Notes under the pieces: generated by a model
What the model saw: only the letters and a program-made list of their open reading frames with translations
What the model was told of the DNA's origin: nothing
Database searches by the model: none
Assembly: GCA_965644315.1 (NCBI GenBank)
Contig: CBFFRQ010000065.1
Location: 359,439-423,438, forward strand
Origin: Caecitellus pseudoparvulus
Lineage: Eukaryota; Bigyra: Bicosoecida
Direction of reading: 5' to 3'
DNA: 64,000 nucleotides
Shown here: in pieces, positions 40,708-50,781 of the stretch
Layout of the letters: every line of letters starts with the position of its first letter
Position numbering within the stretch: position 1 is the stretch's first letter
Made by a program: the position numbers and the translations under genes

Positions 40708-43700
40708 TCAGGCTGCTGGGGTATCGTCCAGCAAGGTGGTGGGGGTGCTGTGCACCGAGCTGCGCTGCTGTTGCAGCACGCGCGCTGGCCTGGCTGGTGC
40801 TGGCGGCAGCGTCACCGTCATGGCAGGGCGCAGCTGTGCCTTGGATGCCCGCACCTTGCGTGCACCGACGCCGTCGCCACGGCGGCGAGGCCAGTCGCAG
40901 CAGAAGGCGGCCAGGCGCTTCAAGCCACACACTCGTGGGCAGCAGCGCTTGCCGCAGGCGACACACGCCGCTCGGCGGGCTCGCCAGGCCCCCCCCTGCG
41001 CATCCCGCTGGTGTCGCCAGGCACACGCACTGCACACGGCCACAGCCATACCCCGCCTGCACCCCAGCAAGCCCGCCATGGCCAGCACCACCACTTGCAG
41101 CACGATGGAGGTGTACAGGGTGAAGGCATCGGACAGGAGGGGTCCGGGGGTGGGGTCCACCAAGTGGGACACCACGCCGATGAGGAGGGGCAGGGACACG
41201 AGTGGCGTCAAGAGGAACATGACCGTGAACACCCCCTGCAGCCGCCAGTTCACTAGCAGCGCACGGCTGAGTTGCCCCAGGCCCAAGTACCAGCCGTAGC
41301 AAGAGAGGCAGCCGGCGACACACGCTCCGTGCAGGCGGCAGCAGCCCAAGCACCGCCGCAGTCCGCCACTGGAGCAGTGTGCAGCAGTGGGCGTCAGCAG
41401 GAGCAGGCCACAACACACTGGCTGTGGCTCACCCGCATCCTGCCACGGGCTGCCGAGGAGCAGCCCATCCCGGGCCAGGGGGCTGCCTGAGCTCAAGCTG
41501 CCAGTGCTGATCTCGGGCACAGGGGACGAGGCACTGATGGAGCGAGCTTGCAGGCCCGCGCCCAGTGGCTGTGAGCGCACCCTGGAGGCTGTGGGGTGGG
41601 AGGCCACGCTGCCCGTGATGGAGACACCCCCGTATACGCCGCCCCACGCACGTCCCATGGAGGCGCTGGTGTCCCGAAGCTGAGGCAGCAGGGCCGTGCC
41701 CCGCGTGCCTGCGGAGCTGGAGGTGCTGTGGCGCGTGAAATGGCGCCCTCGTGTTTCGGAGGAGGTGGGCGTGTCGCCTGACACATCCCGTCGGGGGGGA
41801 GACAGCATGATGCCTTCCGTGCCGCCAGATCGGATGCCGCTGCTGGCGCTGGCAGTGCCTGAGGGGTGCTCCTCCACCCCCTGTCGCTGCCACCGGGAGC
41901 TGCGCTGGGTGCCGGAGCCAGAGGCCTGGGATGCCGTCGTGTTCAGAACACGTGCAGCCACGGCGGCTCCCTCGGGGGACATGCTGGCGTCAGGCAGGAC
42001 ATCGTGGGCTTTCGGCGGGTCGGGGTGCATCAGGCTGCCACGGCTGTTGAACATCTGAATGCCAGCGAGGGACCCCCGGCCAGGGGAGCCCCGTCGGCTC
42101 CGCTTGCGTACCCGGCGCCCGGGGGAGGCGCCCACCCGGCGCCCGCTCACGCCTACCGGGCGCGGGCTGGTGTACACGGCGGGGCCGCCCCGACGGCTGC
42201 CCAGCCCGCTGTCACTGGAGCTGCGCACGCGCCGGCCCCAGTCACTGTGCCCAGTGCGGGTGCCTGTGGTGGGGGAGGGGAGGGGGGACACGCCCGTGGG
42301 GGAGGGGGGGTCAGTCAGCTCGATGCCAGACACCCCCCCAGAACCAGGTGCCAGGCTGGAGCCTGAGCGTACGGGCCTGCCGGCGGGCGTGGTCGGCTCA
42401 GGACCCCCTCTGGACACCGGCGCAGCACTTGCCTGGGGCTTGTCCGGCCGGCCCTGTCCATGGAGGGGAATGCCGTGCCCCCGGGCAGGGGGGCTGCCCG
42501 CGTGCACGGCAACCACGGCTGATGTGACGGCTGGACGGTTGAGCGGCGGGAAAGCCGCTTTGGAAGGCGCCACCTCGCCACTCTCCAGGCGGTGGAAGGC
42601 TGACTCTGAGTCAGAGGCGTCCATGAAGGAGCGGGTGCGCCCACCTGCCGCCGTGAAGGGCGCGAGCACGTGGGCGTCGGCGGCCGCGTGCATGCGCTGC
42701 AGGCCCGCCACGTGCTGGGCTTTGGCTGCTGCCACCATGAGGCGTTCGAACTCAGCCGAGGCGGGGCTCGCTGCTGCCTCTGAAGCCCCAGGAGGTGGGT
42801 CGGACGGGGACACGGGTGGTGCCGGGCGCGGCTTGGCTCGGGGTGGCTGCTTGGTGGTGGAGGTTGGCGGCGAGTCCTTGCGCTGCCGCTGCAGCTGTTG
42901 AAGCTGCTGCAGCTGCACGAAAGCGTGCCCTTTCAGGTCGCTGCTGGACGAGTGCGTGGCGTCGCTACCGGTGGCCTCTGACACAGAGCGCAGTCGGAAA
43001 CCCCGCTGCACGGAGGCCTTGCTGGGGCGGGAGCCACCCCCCACAGACCCAGTGGGTGGTGGCGGCGTAGGGGCTGACACACGCCGTGTGCCCGCCGCAG
43101 ACGCCTCCCCGTCGTCTGCGGCGGGTCGGGGCAGGCTCTCTGTCACACTGCTGTGCGCGGATGGGTCAGGTGCCAGTGTGCCTGAGCCAGCCGCTCCAGA
43201 GTTCGCCCGCCCAGGGCGGGAACCAGATTGGCGCCCCGTGGACAGCTCCAGACTGCCGTGCTGGCGCCCAGGCTTGCTGCGCACACTGGCCAAGGCTTGC
43301 ACCTTGATGCGCTGGTGACGCGCCAGCAGCTCCACGAGGGAGCCCGAACCAGCACCCGGAATGGAGCGGGCAGACCGTGAGCTAGGATGGTAGGCCGTGG
43401 CGTCCTGGGGCGAGGCTGGGCGAGGGGCTGCTCCCGACTCTCCACGCTGGGCAGTTGCCTGTGTGGCCTTGGTCAGTGCGGAGGTGCGGTGGTGCTGCAG
43501 CATGCGTCCCAGGCACGCCGCCAGCACCACTGCCAACACCAGTGCAGGCAGCCCCAGCGGGTGCAGCAGCAACGCCCACGCTGGGGCTGGTGGTGTGCAG
43601 GCACCCCCCAGAATGCTGCCATCCAGCGCACCATGCTGTGTGCTGCCGGTGTAGGTGTAAGCAGGCGCGCTGCCAGCAGCAGTCAGCGCAAGCAGTGCTG

Positions 43701-44258
43701 GCAACGCCATCAGCTGCCACCGTCTCCACCGAGCCAGGAGCTGCTGGCGGTGGTAAAAAGTTGCCGGGTCACTGGCATCGGCGAGCAGACACGCTGCAGC
43801 AGCGGCAGTGAGGAGCAGGCCAGACCACGCCGCTGACCCTGCCCAGGACTGTGGAGGGAGCGGGCGACGCAAGTGCGATGTGCCTCCGCGTGTGCAGGGT
43901 GAGGCGTGGGGAGGTTGTCAAGGTGCGGGGGGGTTTCTCCGCGGCCTGCCCACGCAGCAAGCGCACACGCACGTGGATGTGACACCAGAGCCCAGTCTCG
44001 CCACGAAAGGCCACAAGGACGGCGTGCACTGCCATGACGCAGGCAGCCAAGGCGACAAAGCCCGCGGCCGTGCTAGAAATGTGGCTGCAGTGGCGGGGAG
44101 CGCACGCGCAGTGCAGCGCTGAGTGTGAAGCACTGTGCAGGGCCTAGTACGCACCCGATGACGCCTGCAGCGCCCAGTTCCCAGACTAACGAGACATATG
44201 CTGACAGTGCTCCCACTAGGAGGGCCAGCACTGCGTACGCGACGCCCGCTGCAGCCAT
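40708..44258 (-). CDS. large polytopic membrane protein with long disordered loop
   Basis: Three exons (44258-44155, 44084-43973, 43848-40708) give 1,118 residues. About five hydrophobic spans lie in the first ~200 residues (e.g. VAYAVLALLVGALSAYVSLVW; AWALLLHPLGLPALVLAVVL). Some 650-700 residues of Ser/Gly/Pro/Thr/Arg-rich disorder follow, with many SP/TP and RRxS sites that suit phosphorylation. A Cys-rich stretch (CLGCCRLHGACVAGC) and two or three more spans (FTVMFLLTPLVSLPLLIGV; TSIVLQVVVLAMAGLL) come next, then a Cys/Arg-rich basic tail. No transporter or channel signature is visible. Exon 1-3 joins are in phase but rest only on hydrophobicity and splice consensus. Confidence 0.55.
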
Positions 44259-44805
44259 GTTCGCTGGCGCTGGCTGGCTTTGTCTGGAAGCCCGTTCTCG
44301 CTGCACCTCCCTTGCGCGGCACAGGCAGGCGCAGTGGGGGAATCGGAGGTGCACCTTGGCAGCAGTGCCGATGGAGGCGGTGGAGATCCCCCTGTGGTTC
44401 CAGCCCTCCCCGCCCCAGGCTCCTACTGAGGCTGGCGCAGGGCAGGGCTTGTCACGTCGCGGCGACGTCTGCTGATGGCACGGGCTCACGCACGGCAATC
44501 ACGCGGCTCCTGCCACTTCCCACGCACCCCGCAATGCGTGAGAGCTGTCTCATGTGATTTGTTTTGTGCTTTCTGCGCTCCAAACTTCCGCTCTTTCGCC
44601 TGGCTGGAGCCGGGCTCATTGGTGTGCTTGGGCAACGCAAGCTGGCCAGTGGTCCTGTGCACAGCTCGCTGGCACGGCGCTGGCCCTCCGCCACGGGAGG
44701 GTGCAGGATAACACCCCGCTTGCAGCGAACAGTCGAGGGAGTGCATCCTGGCCTGAGTGCGTCGACTGAAGAGCGCGGCGTCGTGTGACTCCTACGGTGT
44801 GCAGC
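44259..44805. promoter_or_regulatory. bidirectional promoter region
   Basis: A 547-bp spacer between divergent starts. No ORF here has plausible composition or splice support. An AT-richer patch lies near 44540-44600. Confidence 0.3.
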
Positions 44806-45384
44806 ATGGCTGATGCGGCGCTGCGCCCAGGCGACGACGGGGTGACGTGTGACGAGCACGGCTACGCCTGGCAACACGTGGGAGGGCAGTGGTACTGGTG
44901 GGACGGGCAGCATTGGGCCCTGCACGGCGACGCAGGTGCTGAGGGGAGTGCTAGCGAGGAGTCGGTGCAGCCCGCCGATGCGGCTTCAATTTCCGCGACA
45001 AAGTCCCAGTCCACTACGCACAGTACAGAGCAGGGCTGTGAGGGTAACGGACAGAATCAGAGCGACCATAGCTTGCCAGAACGGTCATCGGGCGCACAGG
45101 CGGCGGGGACAGCTGGGCGCTCGACGGGGGCCCAGTCAGCCTTGCAACCGCTGGGTTTGTACAACGTCACCCGCATAAGCGAGCCCGTCGAGGGCGTGGC
45201 GGGCAGCAGCCACGAGCCGGCCGCATCGCCGCAGCGCAGGGCCGCAGCAGCGATGCAGCGTCGGCTGTTCGAGCGCCAGCGCGCTGCAGCAGCCGTGTCT
45301 GCCGCTTCGCTTGCCGTGCAAGTGGACGCGCTGGCTGGCAAGGGCAAGGCCAGCGAAGCACCCACTCTGGCACGGCGACGGTGA
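44806..45384 (+). CDS. hypothetical protein with aromatic N-terminal motif
   Basis: A 192-residue frame. MADAALRPGDDG leads into YAWQHVGGQWYWWDGQHWALHG, a Trp/Tyr cluster reminiscent of short tryptophan motifs (WW or DUF2510-like), but no family is certain. The rest is Ser/Gln/Ala-rich, with an Arg/Ala helix (AAAAMQRRLFERQRAAAAVS) near the end. The last codons overlap a good donor (GTGAGTGAGG), and splicing to an acceptor near 45589 would replace the stop and add about 30 residues, so the 3' end is uncertain. CAATTTCCGC occurs inside the frame at 44988. AATGCA lies at 45498. Confidence 0.45.
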   Translation: MADAALRPGDDGVTCDEHGYAWQHVGGQWYWWDGQHWALHGDAGAEGSASEESVQPADAASISATKSQSTTHSTEQGCEGNGQNQSDHSLPERSSGAQAAGTAGRSTGAQSALQPLGLYNVTRISEPVEGVAGSSHEPAASPQRRAAAAMQRRLFERQRAAAAVSAASLAVQVDALAGKGKASEAPTLARRR

Positions 45385-45694
45385 GTGAGGTGTGTGTGTG
45401 CCTGCATGGGGGCGGCGTTGTGGGCGTGGCTGGGGCGCGGCAGGGCCAGTCAGGTGCGCGGGGAGCCCCCGTGCGGCAGCCCTTGGGCACAGTTCGAATG
45501 CACCAGCAGAATGCTGTGATGGCAGTATCCACGCTACCGGATCAGTGCGCCTTTGGCGGACTCTTTGGCTTGCTGTCATCTCCTGTTGTAGGGCGTGGCC
45601 TGCAGGGGCATCAGAACCCCAGGCCAGGCTGTGCCGGGCCAAGCCAGCTCACGTTGCGAGGGCTTTGTTGTGCCGGTGAAAAGCCTGCGGCACA
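45385..45694. other. spacer upstream of Zn2Cys6 gene A
   Basis: A 310-bp interval that may hold a last exon of the upstream gene (45590-45679) and must hold the promoter of gene A. Nothing else is recognised. Confidence 0.3.
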
Positions 45695-48023
45695 ATGCCC
45701 CGTGGGGGTGCTCGCAAACGCCCTCGTGTGTACCTTGGGGCGTGCTCAGCGTGCAAAGCCTCCAAGCGCAAGTGCGATGCACACCTTCGTGTGAGTGAGG
45801 TGTAGGCCGCTCAAAATCCGCTTCGCCAAGAAACGTCCCCCCTTCAACCTCTTGCGCCGGCAGAGCCCAGAACCCTGCACACGGTGTGCAAAGCGTGGGC
45901 TAGTGTGTGATGCTGTCCCTCCCGAGTGTCAAGCCAAGCGCCCCGCCGATGCCTCCCACCAGCGTGCACCGAGTCCGCTGCCGCTGACTGGAGGCACACC
46001 CTGCGACCCTGGCGCAATGCTGGCCGCTCTGGCAGAGGTGCTGGAGCAAGTGCAGGGCGTGGAAGGCAGCTGGGCATGCCCTTCCAGAGAGCCCATTGTC
46101 CCCGTGCCTGCACCGCCACAGCGTCAGTCCCTGCTGCCCCCGAACCAAGTTGCGCTGGGCCCATCGCCTCCCGTAGCATCTCCTGCAAGCTCGGGGTGCG
46201 GCGTGGCGAGCGTGGGAGACGGCGAGTCAGAGGGGGCCTGGAGCACGCACTACGCCCATGACTCCGACAGTGCCTGTGACTCCGACTCTTCCCTACGCCC
46301 CGTCAAGCGCGCGCCGTCTTCCCGTGAAACCGGCCTCATCCCAGTGGAGGCCCGTGCTGCTCTATCCAACGTCGGCTTCTTCGCGCGCACAGCCGCCAAG
46401 TACGGCATCGACCCCCGCCTCATGGCCCGCAGGCTCGTCACGCTCATGGCAGCGCCAGACATGCCTACCCTGTGGCGGGCGCTGGGTGGGCGAGTGGGGG
46501 GCCTGCCGCTGGGGCTGCTGGCACCCGTGGCGCCATCCCTGCGCAGTCGTCTGGCGGGGAGTCTGGGGGCGTTCCTGCCGCCCATGGAGGTGTCGCGTGT
46601 GCTGAGCACGGAGCTGGCGTTTGACGGTGTGCACTTGACGTTGATCGGGCTGGCGGGTGCGGTGGTGGCTGTTGCGAGCGGGAGCAGTGTGGTGCGTGTG
46701 CCGGCGTGCAGCAGTGTGTTGACGTGTCCGCGGTGGCAGCTGCACACGCCGAGCGTGGACATGCGTGCGAGCGGGAGTGCGTTGGGAGAGAGTGATGTGG
46801 AGGGTGTGTGGTCGAGCGAGGTGGATGTGGGTGTGTTGTACGGGCGTTGGCCGCATTTGTGCAGTATGTTGGGGGGTGTGGGGGAGGGAGTGGTGTCGTC
46901 AGCTCGTGCGATGTTGGAGGGTGAGGGTCGTGGTGAGGACGTGGAGCCGGGGCCTGGCCTGATGGACTTGTACATGTTTCATTTGGAACGGTTGCCTTTG
47001 CCCGTGACGGGATGGGTATTCGCCAAGCCCGGCGCCGGGCAAGGTCCAGCTGTGTACACGTACCCGAAGTTCTTTGCATTCAACAAGTCATTCTCTGAGC
47101 TCATGGGCGTATCAGCTGCAGATGTCGAGTCCGCCCAGCACGTTGAGCTGGATGAAGCCATGCGCATGTTTGGGGACTGGGTGCACCGTGACTTTCTCCC
47201 GCATCGAGCCATGGCATCCATCGCTGCGTGGAACTTTGGCCTATCGGCGTATCAACTGGAAGGCTTGTACAACAGACGCATCGTGCACAGTGCAGGTGGT
47301 CTGCAGGATGTGGGCGCTTTCAGCCAGGTGCCGTTCTTCGCAGTGGAGACGGCGCACTTCGAGCGGTACCCCTCCGGCGCCAAGCGTTCGGAGGTGCTGT
47401 ACTTGTCAAGCCCTGTGCCGGCCCGCCAGACGCAGCCTGGTGAGGACCCGACAGCCGCCCAGATCTCGGCTCTGGACAAGTTGCTGGAGAGCGACGTGCA
47501 GGAAGTCGAAGCGGCTGTGCGGCGCAGCGGGAAGAATATGCTGGAGACGCTGTCGCTGTCGCTGGATTCCGACACGCGGGACAAAGTGCTGCTGCGCCTG
47601 ATGATGGCCATGGCGCACGAGGACACAGAAACTGCTCAGGCCTCTGCTGCAGCGAGCGAAGGCGGATCAGGCAGTGTCAGCTCAGCCACGTCGCTGCCGG
47701 GAGTGGAGCGGTTGCAGCTGCAAAAAGTGCGCCGCCAAGCGCTGCGCAAGGTCGGCTTCGAGAACGTGCTGGAGATGTTCGAGTCCATGGACCGCCTGTG
47801 CAACATGAAGGGCGCCATCACAGGCTACGTCGCGGGCCGGAAGGTGACGCTGATGCTGCCTAGCAAGGGGGCCCCCCAGTTTTGTGCGCGGTTTCGGCCG
47901 CCGACCAAGGCTGAGTGTGAGGCTTGGCTGGAGCAGGAAGGCGCCCCTGTCGAGGTATTACCGGAGGGTGGTGACACAGGGTCGTCACCCTGTGATGGGC
48001 TTGGGCGTGGGGCCCAGGCATAG
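45695..48023 (+). CDS. Zn(II)2Cys6 zinc-cluster regulator with PAS-like region, copy A
   Basis: Two exons (45695-45790, 45864-48023) give 751 residues. The binuclear zinc cluster is split by the intron: CSACKASKRKC (17-27) and CTRCAKRGLVC (37-47), CX2CX6C twice with a short loop, as in Gal4-type DNA-binding domains. Basic ARKRPRVY precedes it. Residues ~198-397 are almost identical to copy B next door. Residues ~430-545 (FFAFNKSFSELMG, FGDWVHRDFLP, AVETAHFERYPSGAKRSEVLYL) look PAS-like, as in the fungal AcuK/ERT1 type regulators. This is probably a sequence-specific transcription factor. Gal4-type clusters are mainly fungal; finding them here is unusual. AATGCATG follows the stop. Confidence 0.8.
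46360..46956 (+). repeat. near-identical tract A shared by the tandem Zn2Cys6 genes
   Basis: About 597 bp, matched without any gap to 48867-49463 (offset 2,507). I count about a dozen mismatches, roughly 98% identity, while flanking coding sequence aligns only at protein level. Most differences are synonymous. It is best explained by recent gene conversion, or by strong constraint on this segment. Confidence 0.85.
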
Positions 48024-48313
48024 GGTGGGAGAACTTTGCGCTGTACTGCATGGAATGCATGTTTTCACGTTTCGTGTTGGGGGTTGGCATTTGTGGTGGG
48101 CTGGCAAAAATGCACCCCACGCCTGCACTTGCTGCAAAAGGCAAGCAAATGCCGACGAAGTTTCGAATGCTGTTATGCCCTGAGCGACATCATCGCCTCT
48201 GCGCCGCCCACTGCCCGTGAAGAGACCGGAGTTGTGAGCGCCGCACGTTTCGCGTATTTCACGAGAGCCAGTGCCTCAGCCGTCGCACGGTCCTGGTGCC
48301 GAGAGCGAGCGTC

Positions 48314-50542
48314 ATGCCCCAGTCAGGTGGCGCCAAGCGAAGTCGGGTGTATACGGGGGCATGTTCAGAGTGCAAGCGCGCCAAGCGCAAGTGTGATGGG
48401 TATTTCAAGGTGCGAGGGGTTGTTGCGGGAATTGTGTCCCGACACGCCGACCTGCACTCCGCCGGCGCCACACGCTGCTGCATTTCGTGTTTCCACCTAC
48501 AGAGCCCAGAACCATGCACAAGGTGCGCCAAGCGAGGCCTGGAATGTGACACGGCAGGCGAAGCTGCGCTGGCTGAGCAGGCAGGCGCTGGCGCGGAGCC
48601 AGCCTCAAAGCTGGCCCGACGCGGAGCGGCTCCCGGCGCCAGTGAGATGCTGGCAGCCCTTGCAGAGGTACTGGCGGAGGTGCGAAGCGTGGAGGGCAGC
48701 TGGGCCAGCGAAGACAGCGCCCAGCCTCCCGCCAGCGACCTGTGGGACGTGGACAGCCTGGGCGGGGACAGCGCCGGTGCCAGCGATGCCACCAGCAGCC
48801 TCGTCAGCGTGGACAGCGGGGCGGAGCAGGGCGAGCCAGGGCAGTTGACAGTGCACTCCCGCACAACTCTCTCCAACGTCGGCTTCTTCGCGCGCACAGC
48901 CGCCAAGTACGGCATCGACCCCCGCCTCATGGCTCGCAGGCTCGTCACGCTCATGGCAGCACCCGACATGCCTACCCTGTGGCGGGCGCTGGGTGGGCGA
49001 GTGGGGGGCCTGCCGCTGGGGCTGCTGGCACCCGTGGCGCCATCCCTGCGCAGTCGTCTGGCGGGGAGTCTGGGGGCGTTCCTGCCGCCCGTGGAGGTGT
49101 CGCGTGTGCTGAGCACGGAGCTGGCGTTTGACGGTGTGCACTTGACGTTGATCGGGCTGGCGGGTGCGGTGGTGGCTGTTGCGAGCGGGAGCAGTGTGGT
49201 GCGTGTGCCAGCGTGCAGCAGTGTGTTGACGTGTCCGCGGTGGCAGCTGCACACGCCGAGCGTGGACATGCGTGCGAGTGGGAGTGCGTTGGGTGAGAGT
49301 GATGTGGAGGGTGTGTGGTCGAGCGAGGTGGATGTGGGTGTGTTGTACGGGCGTTGGCCGCACTTGTGCAGTATGTTGGGGAGCGTGGGGGAGGGAGTGG
49401 TGTCGTCAGCTCGTGCGATGTTGGAGGGTGAGGGTCGTGGCGAGGACGTGGAGCCAGGGCCTGAGCTGCTGTGGCTGTTTCACTCCCACATTGACCAGCT
49501 GTCAGTGCCGGCTGGAGGCTGGGTGGCGGCCCTGGACCAAGACACCGGTACGGGGTCGAAGACTTGCGTGCCACTGTCCTGTGCCTTTAACGTGGCCCTG
49601 TCGGAGCTGCTGGGGTTTACACGGCAGGAAGTCATCGCAGCCATTCACCGCGACCCTGACTCAGCCATGGAGCAGCTGGGGGATTGGATTCACCCAGACT
49701 GCATCGTGCGCCGAGCAGTGACGTCCATCAGCGCATGGAACCACTCCCTCCGCGCCTTTCAAATGGAGGGCTTGTTCAACCGTAAGGTGCGGGTGCCTGT
49801 CCCGGGCGCCGCCGGCGAGTACACTGTGGAGATGCTGCCATTCTACGCTGTCGAGACGATGCACTGCGAGCTGTACCCGTCTGGCGCCCGGCGCAGCGAG
49901 ATCATGTACATTTCCGAGGTGGTTCAGGCCCGCTCAGTGGCGCGCAATGCTTCCATCGGCTGTGCGACGTCTCAGGTGAACGTGCTAGACGCGCTGGTGC
50001 TGGGGAAAACGCCCGAGGTGCAAGCCGCTGTGCGCCTCAGCGGGCGCAGCCTGCTGGAAGCCTTGCTGGACGCCGCTGACAGCGACACGCGAGAGAAACT
50101 CATCATGCGCATCATGATGGCCATGTCTTTTGACTCGGACGCCATGCTGGCTGCGGCCATCGCCCCCGAGGCGGAGGCAGAGGTTGGCTGCCCGGCCGAG
50201 GCGGCGCACGAGCACCCCACGCCTCCCGACGCCCCAGCCGAGACAGCCAAAGGTTCTGAGCATGGTGGCTGCTCGGGGGTATACGGAGGCCTGTCGTTCG
50301 AGCGGCTGGCTCGGCTGCGTCGCGAGTTGCTGCGTGTCGCAGGGTACGACGCAATTGCCGCCGTGTTTGAAGAGACGCACAACCACATGACGCGGGAAGG
50401 CGCCATGGTGTTCGGCCTCGCAGGGCAGCGGGTGAAGATGTCCTTCCCCAACCCTGGCGCCGTGCAGTTCATGCAGCGCTTCAAGATGCCCAGTCGCGAG
50501 CAGTGCGACGCGTGGCTGGCTGAAGGTGCCAGCGCGCAGTAG
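48314..50542 (+). CDS. Zn(II)2Cys6 zinc-cluster regulator with PAS-like region, copy B
   Basis: Two exons (48314-48409, 48503-50542) give 711 residues, with the intron at the same codon as in copy A. Cluster cysteines at 17, 20, 27, 37, 40, 47 (CSECKRAKRKC; CTRCAKRGLEC) are identically placed. An acidic Ser-rich linker differs from A. Residues ~154-353 are the shared tract. The PAS-like region (~388-503) has CAFNVALSELLGF, LGDWIHPDCIV and AVETMHCELYPSGARRSEIMYI. Helical sequence follows (SGRSLLEALLDAADSDTREK). It is clearly a tandem paralogue of A, about 290 bp downstream. Targets are unknown. AATGCACG lies ~65 bp past the stop. Confidence 0.8.
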   Translation: MPQSGGAKRSRVYTGACSECKRAKRKCDGYFKVRGVVAGIVSRHADLHSAGATRCCISCFHLQSPEPCTRCAKRGLECDTAGEAALAEQAGAGAEPASKLARRGAAPGASEMLAALAEVLAEVRSVEGSWASEDSAQPPASDLWDVDSLGGDSAGASDATSSLVSVDSGAEQGEPGQLTVHSRTTLSNVGFFARTAAKYGIDPRLMARRLVTLMAAPDMPTLWRALGGRVGGLPLGLLAPVAPSLRSRLAGSLGAFLPPVEVSRVLSTELAFDGVHLTLIGLAGAVVAVASGSSVVRVPACSSVLTCPRWQLHTPSVDMRASGSALGESDVEGVWSSEVDVGVLYGRWPHLCSMLGSVGEGVVSSARAMLEGEGRGEDVEPGPELLWLFHSHIDQLSVPAGGWVAALDQDTGTGSKTCVPLSCAFNVALSELLGFTRQEVIAAIHRDPDSAMEQLGDWIHPDCIVRRAVTSISAWNHSLRAFQMEGLFNRKVRVPVPGAAGEYTVEMLPFYAVETMHCELYPSGARRSEIMYISEVVQARSVARNASIGCATSQVNVLDALVLGKTPEVQAAVRLSGRSLLEALLDAADSDTREKLIMRIMMAMSFDSDAMLAAAIAPEAEAEVGCPAEAAHEHPTPPDAPAETAKGSEHGGCSGVYGGLSFERLARLRRELLRVAGYDAIAAVFEETHNHMTREGAMVFGLAGQRVKMSFPNPGAVQFMQRFKMPSREQCDAWLAEGASAQ
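48867..49463 (+). repeat. near-identical tract B shared by the tandem Zn2Cys6 genes
   Basis: The partner of 46360-46956. Within the tract many codons end in T or G (GTG, TTG, CGT), unlike the C-ending codons around it, so the tract also stands out in base usage. Both edges are abrupt. Confidence 0.85.
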
Positions 50543-50781
50543 ACTCACAGCCAAGCAGGGGGCAGGGGGGTCTCGGACTGCTCTTGCACAGAAGAACCCC
50601 GCGACTACAATGCACGATACACCTAACCTGCGGATGAAGCGTCCAGTGCTTTCTGTGAAGGTGCGTGTCAGGAGCCTGGCAGCACCATTTGCGAGGGTTC
50701 CGTCCAGTCACTGGGCACTGCGCCTACGCGCTACCAGCCCGTCTTGGAGCAGAGAAAGCGAGGAGCAGCAAGTGCCTGGCA

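Noticed and set aside
44259-44805. Short ORFs on both strands in the 547-bp spacer
   Set aside because: Cys/Trp/Arg-rich translations with no splice support or conserved motif.
45490-45520. TTCGAAT string resembling a tRNA T-loop
   Set aside because: Flanking bases do not form the T-stem, and no acceptor or anticodon arm is found.
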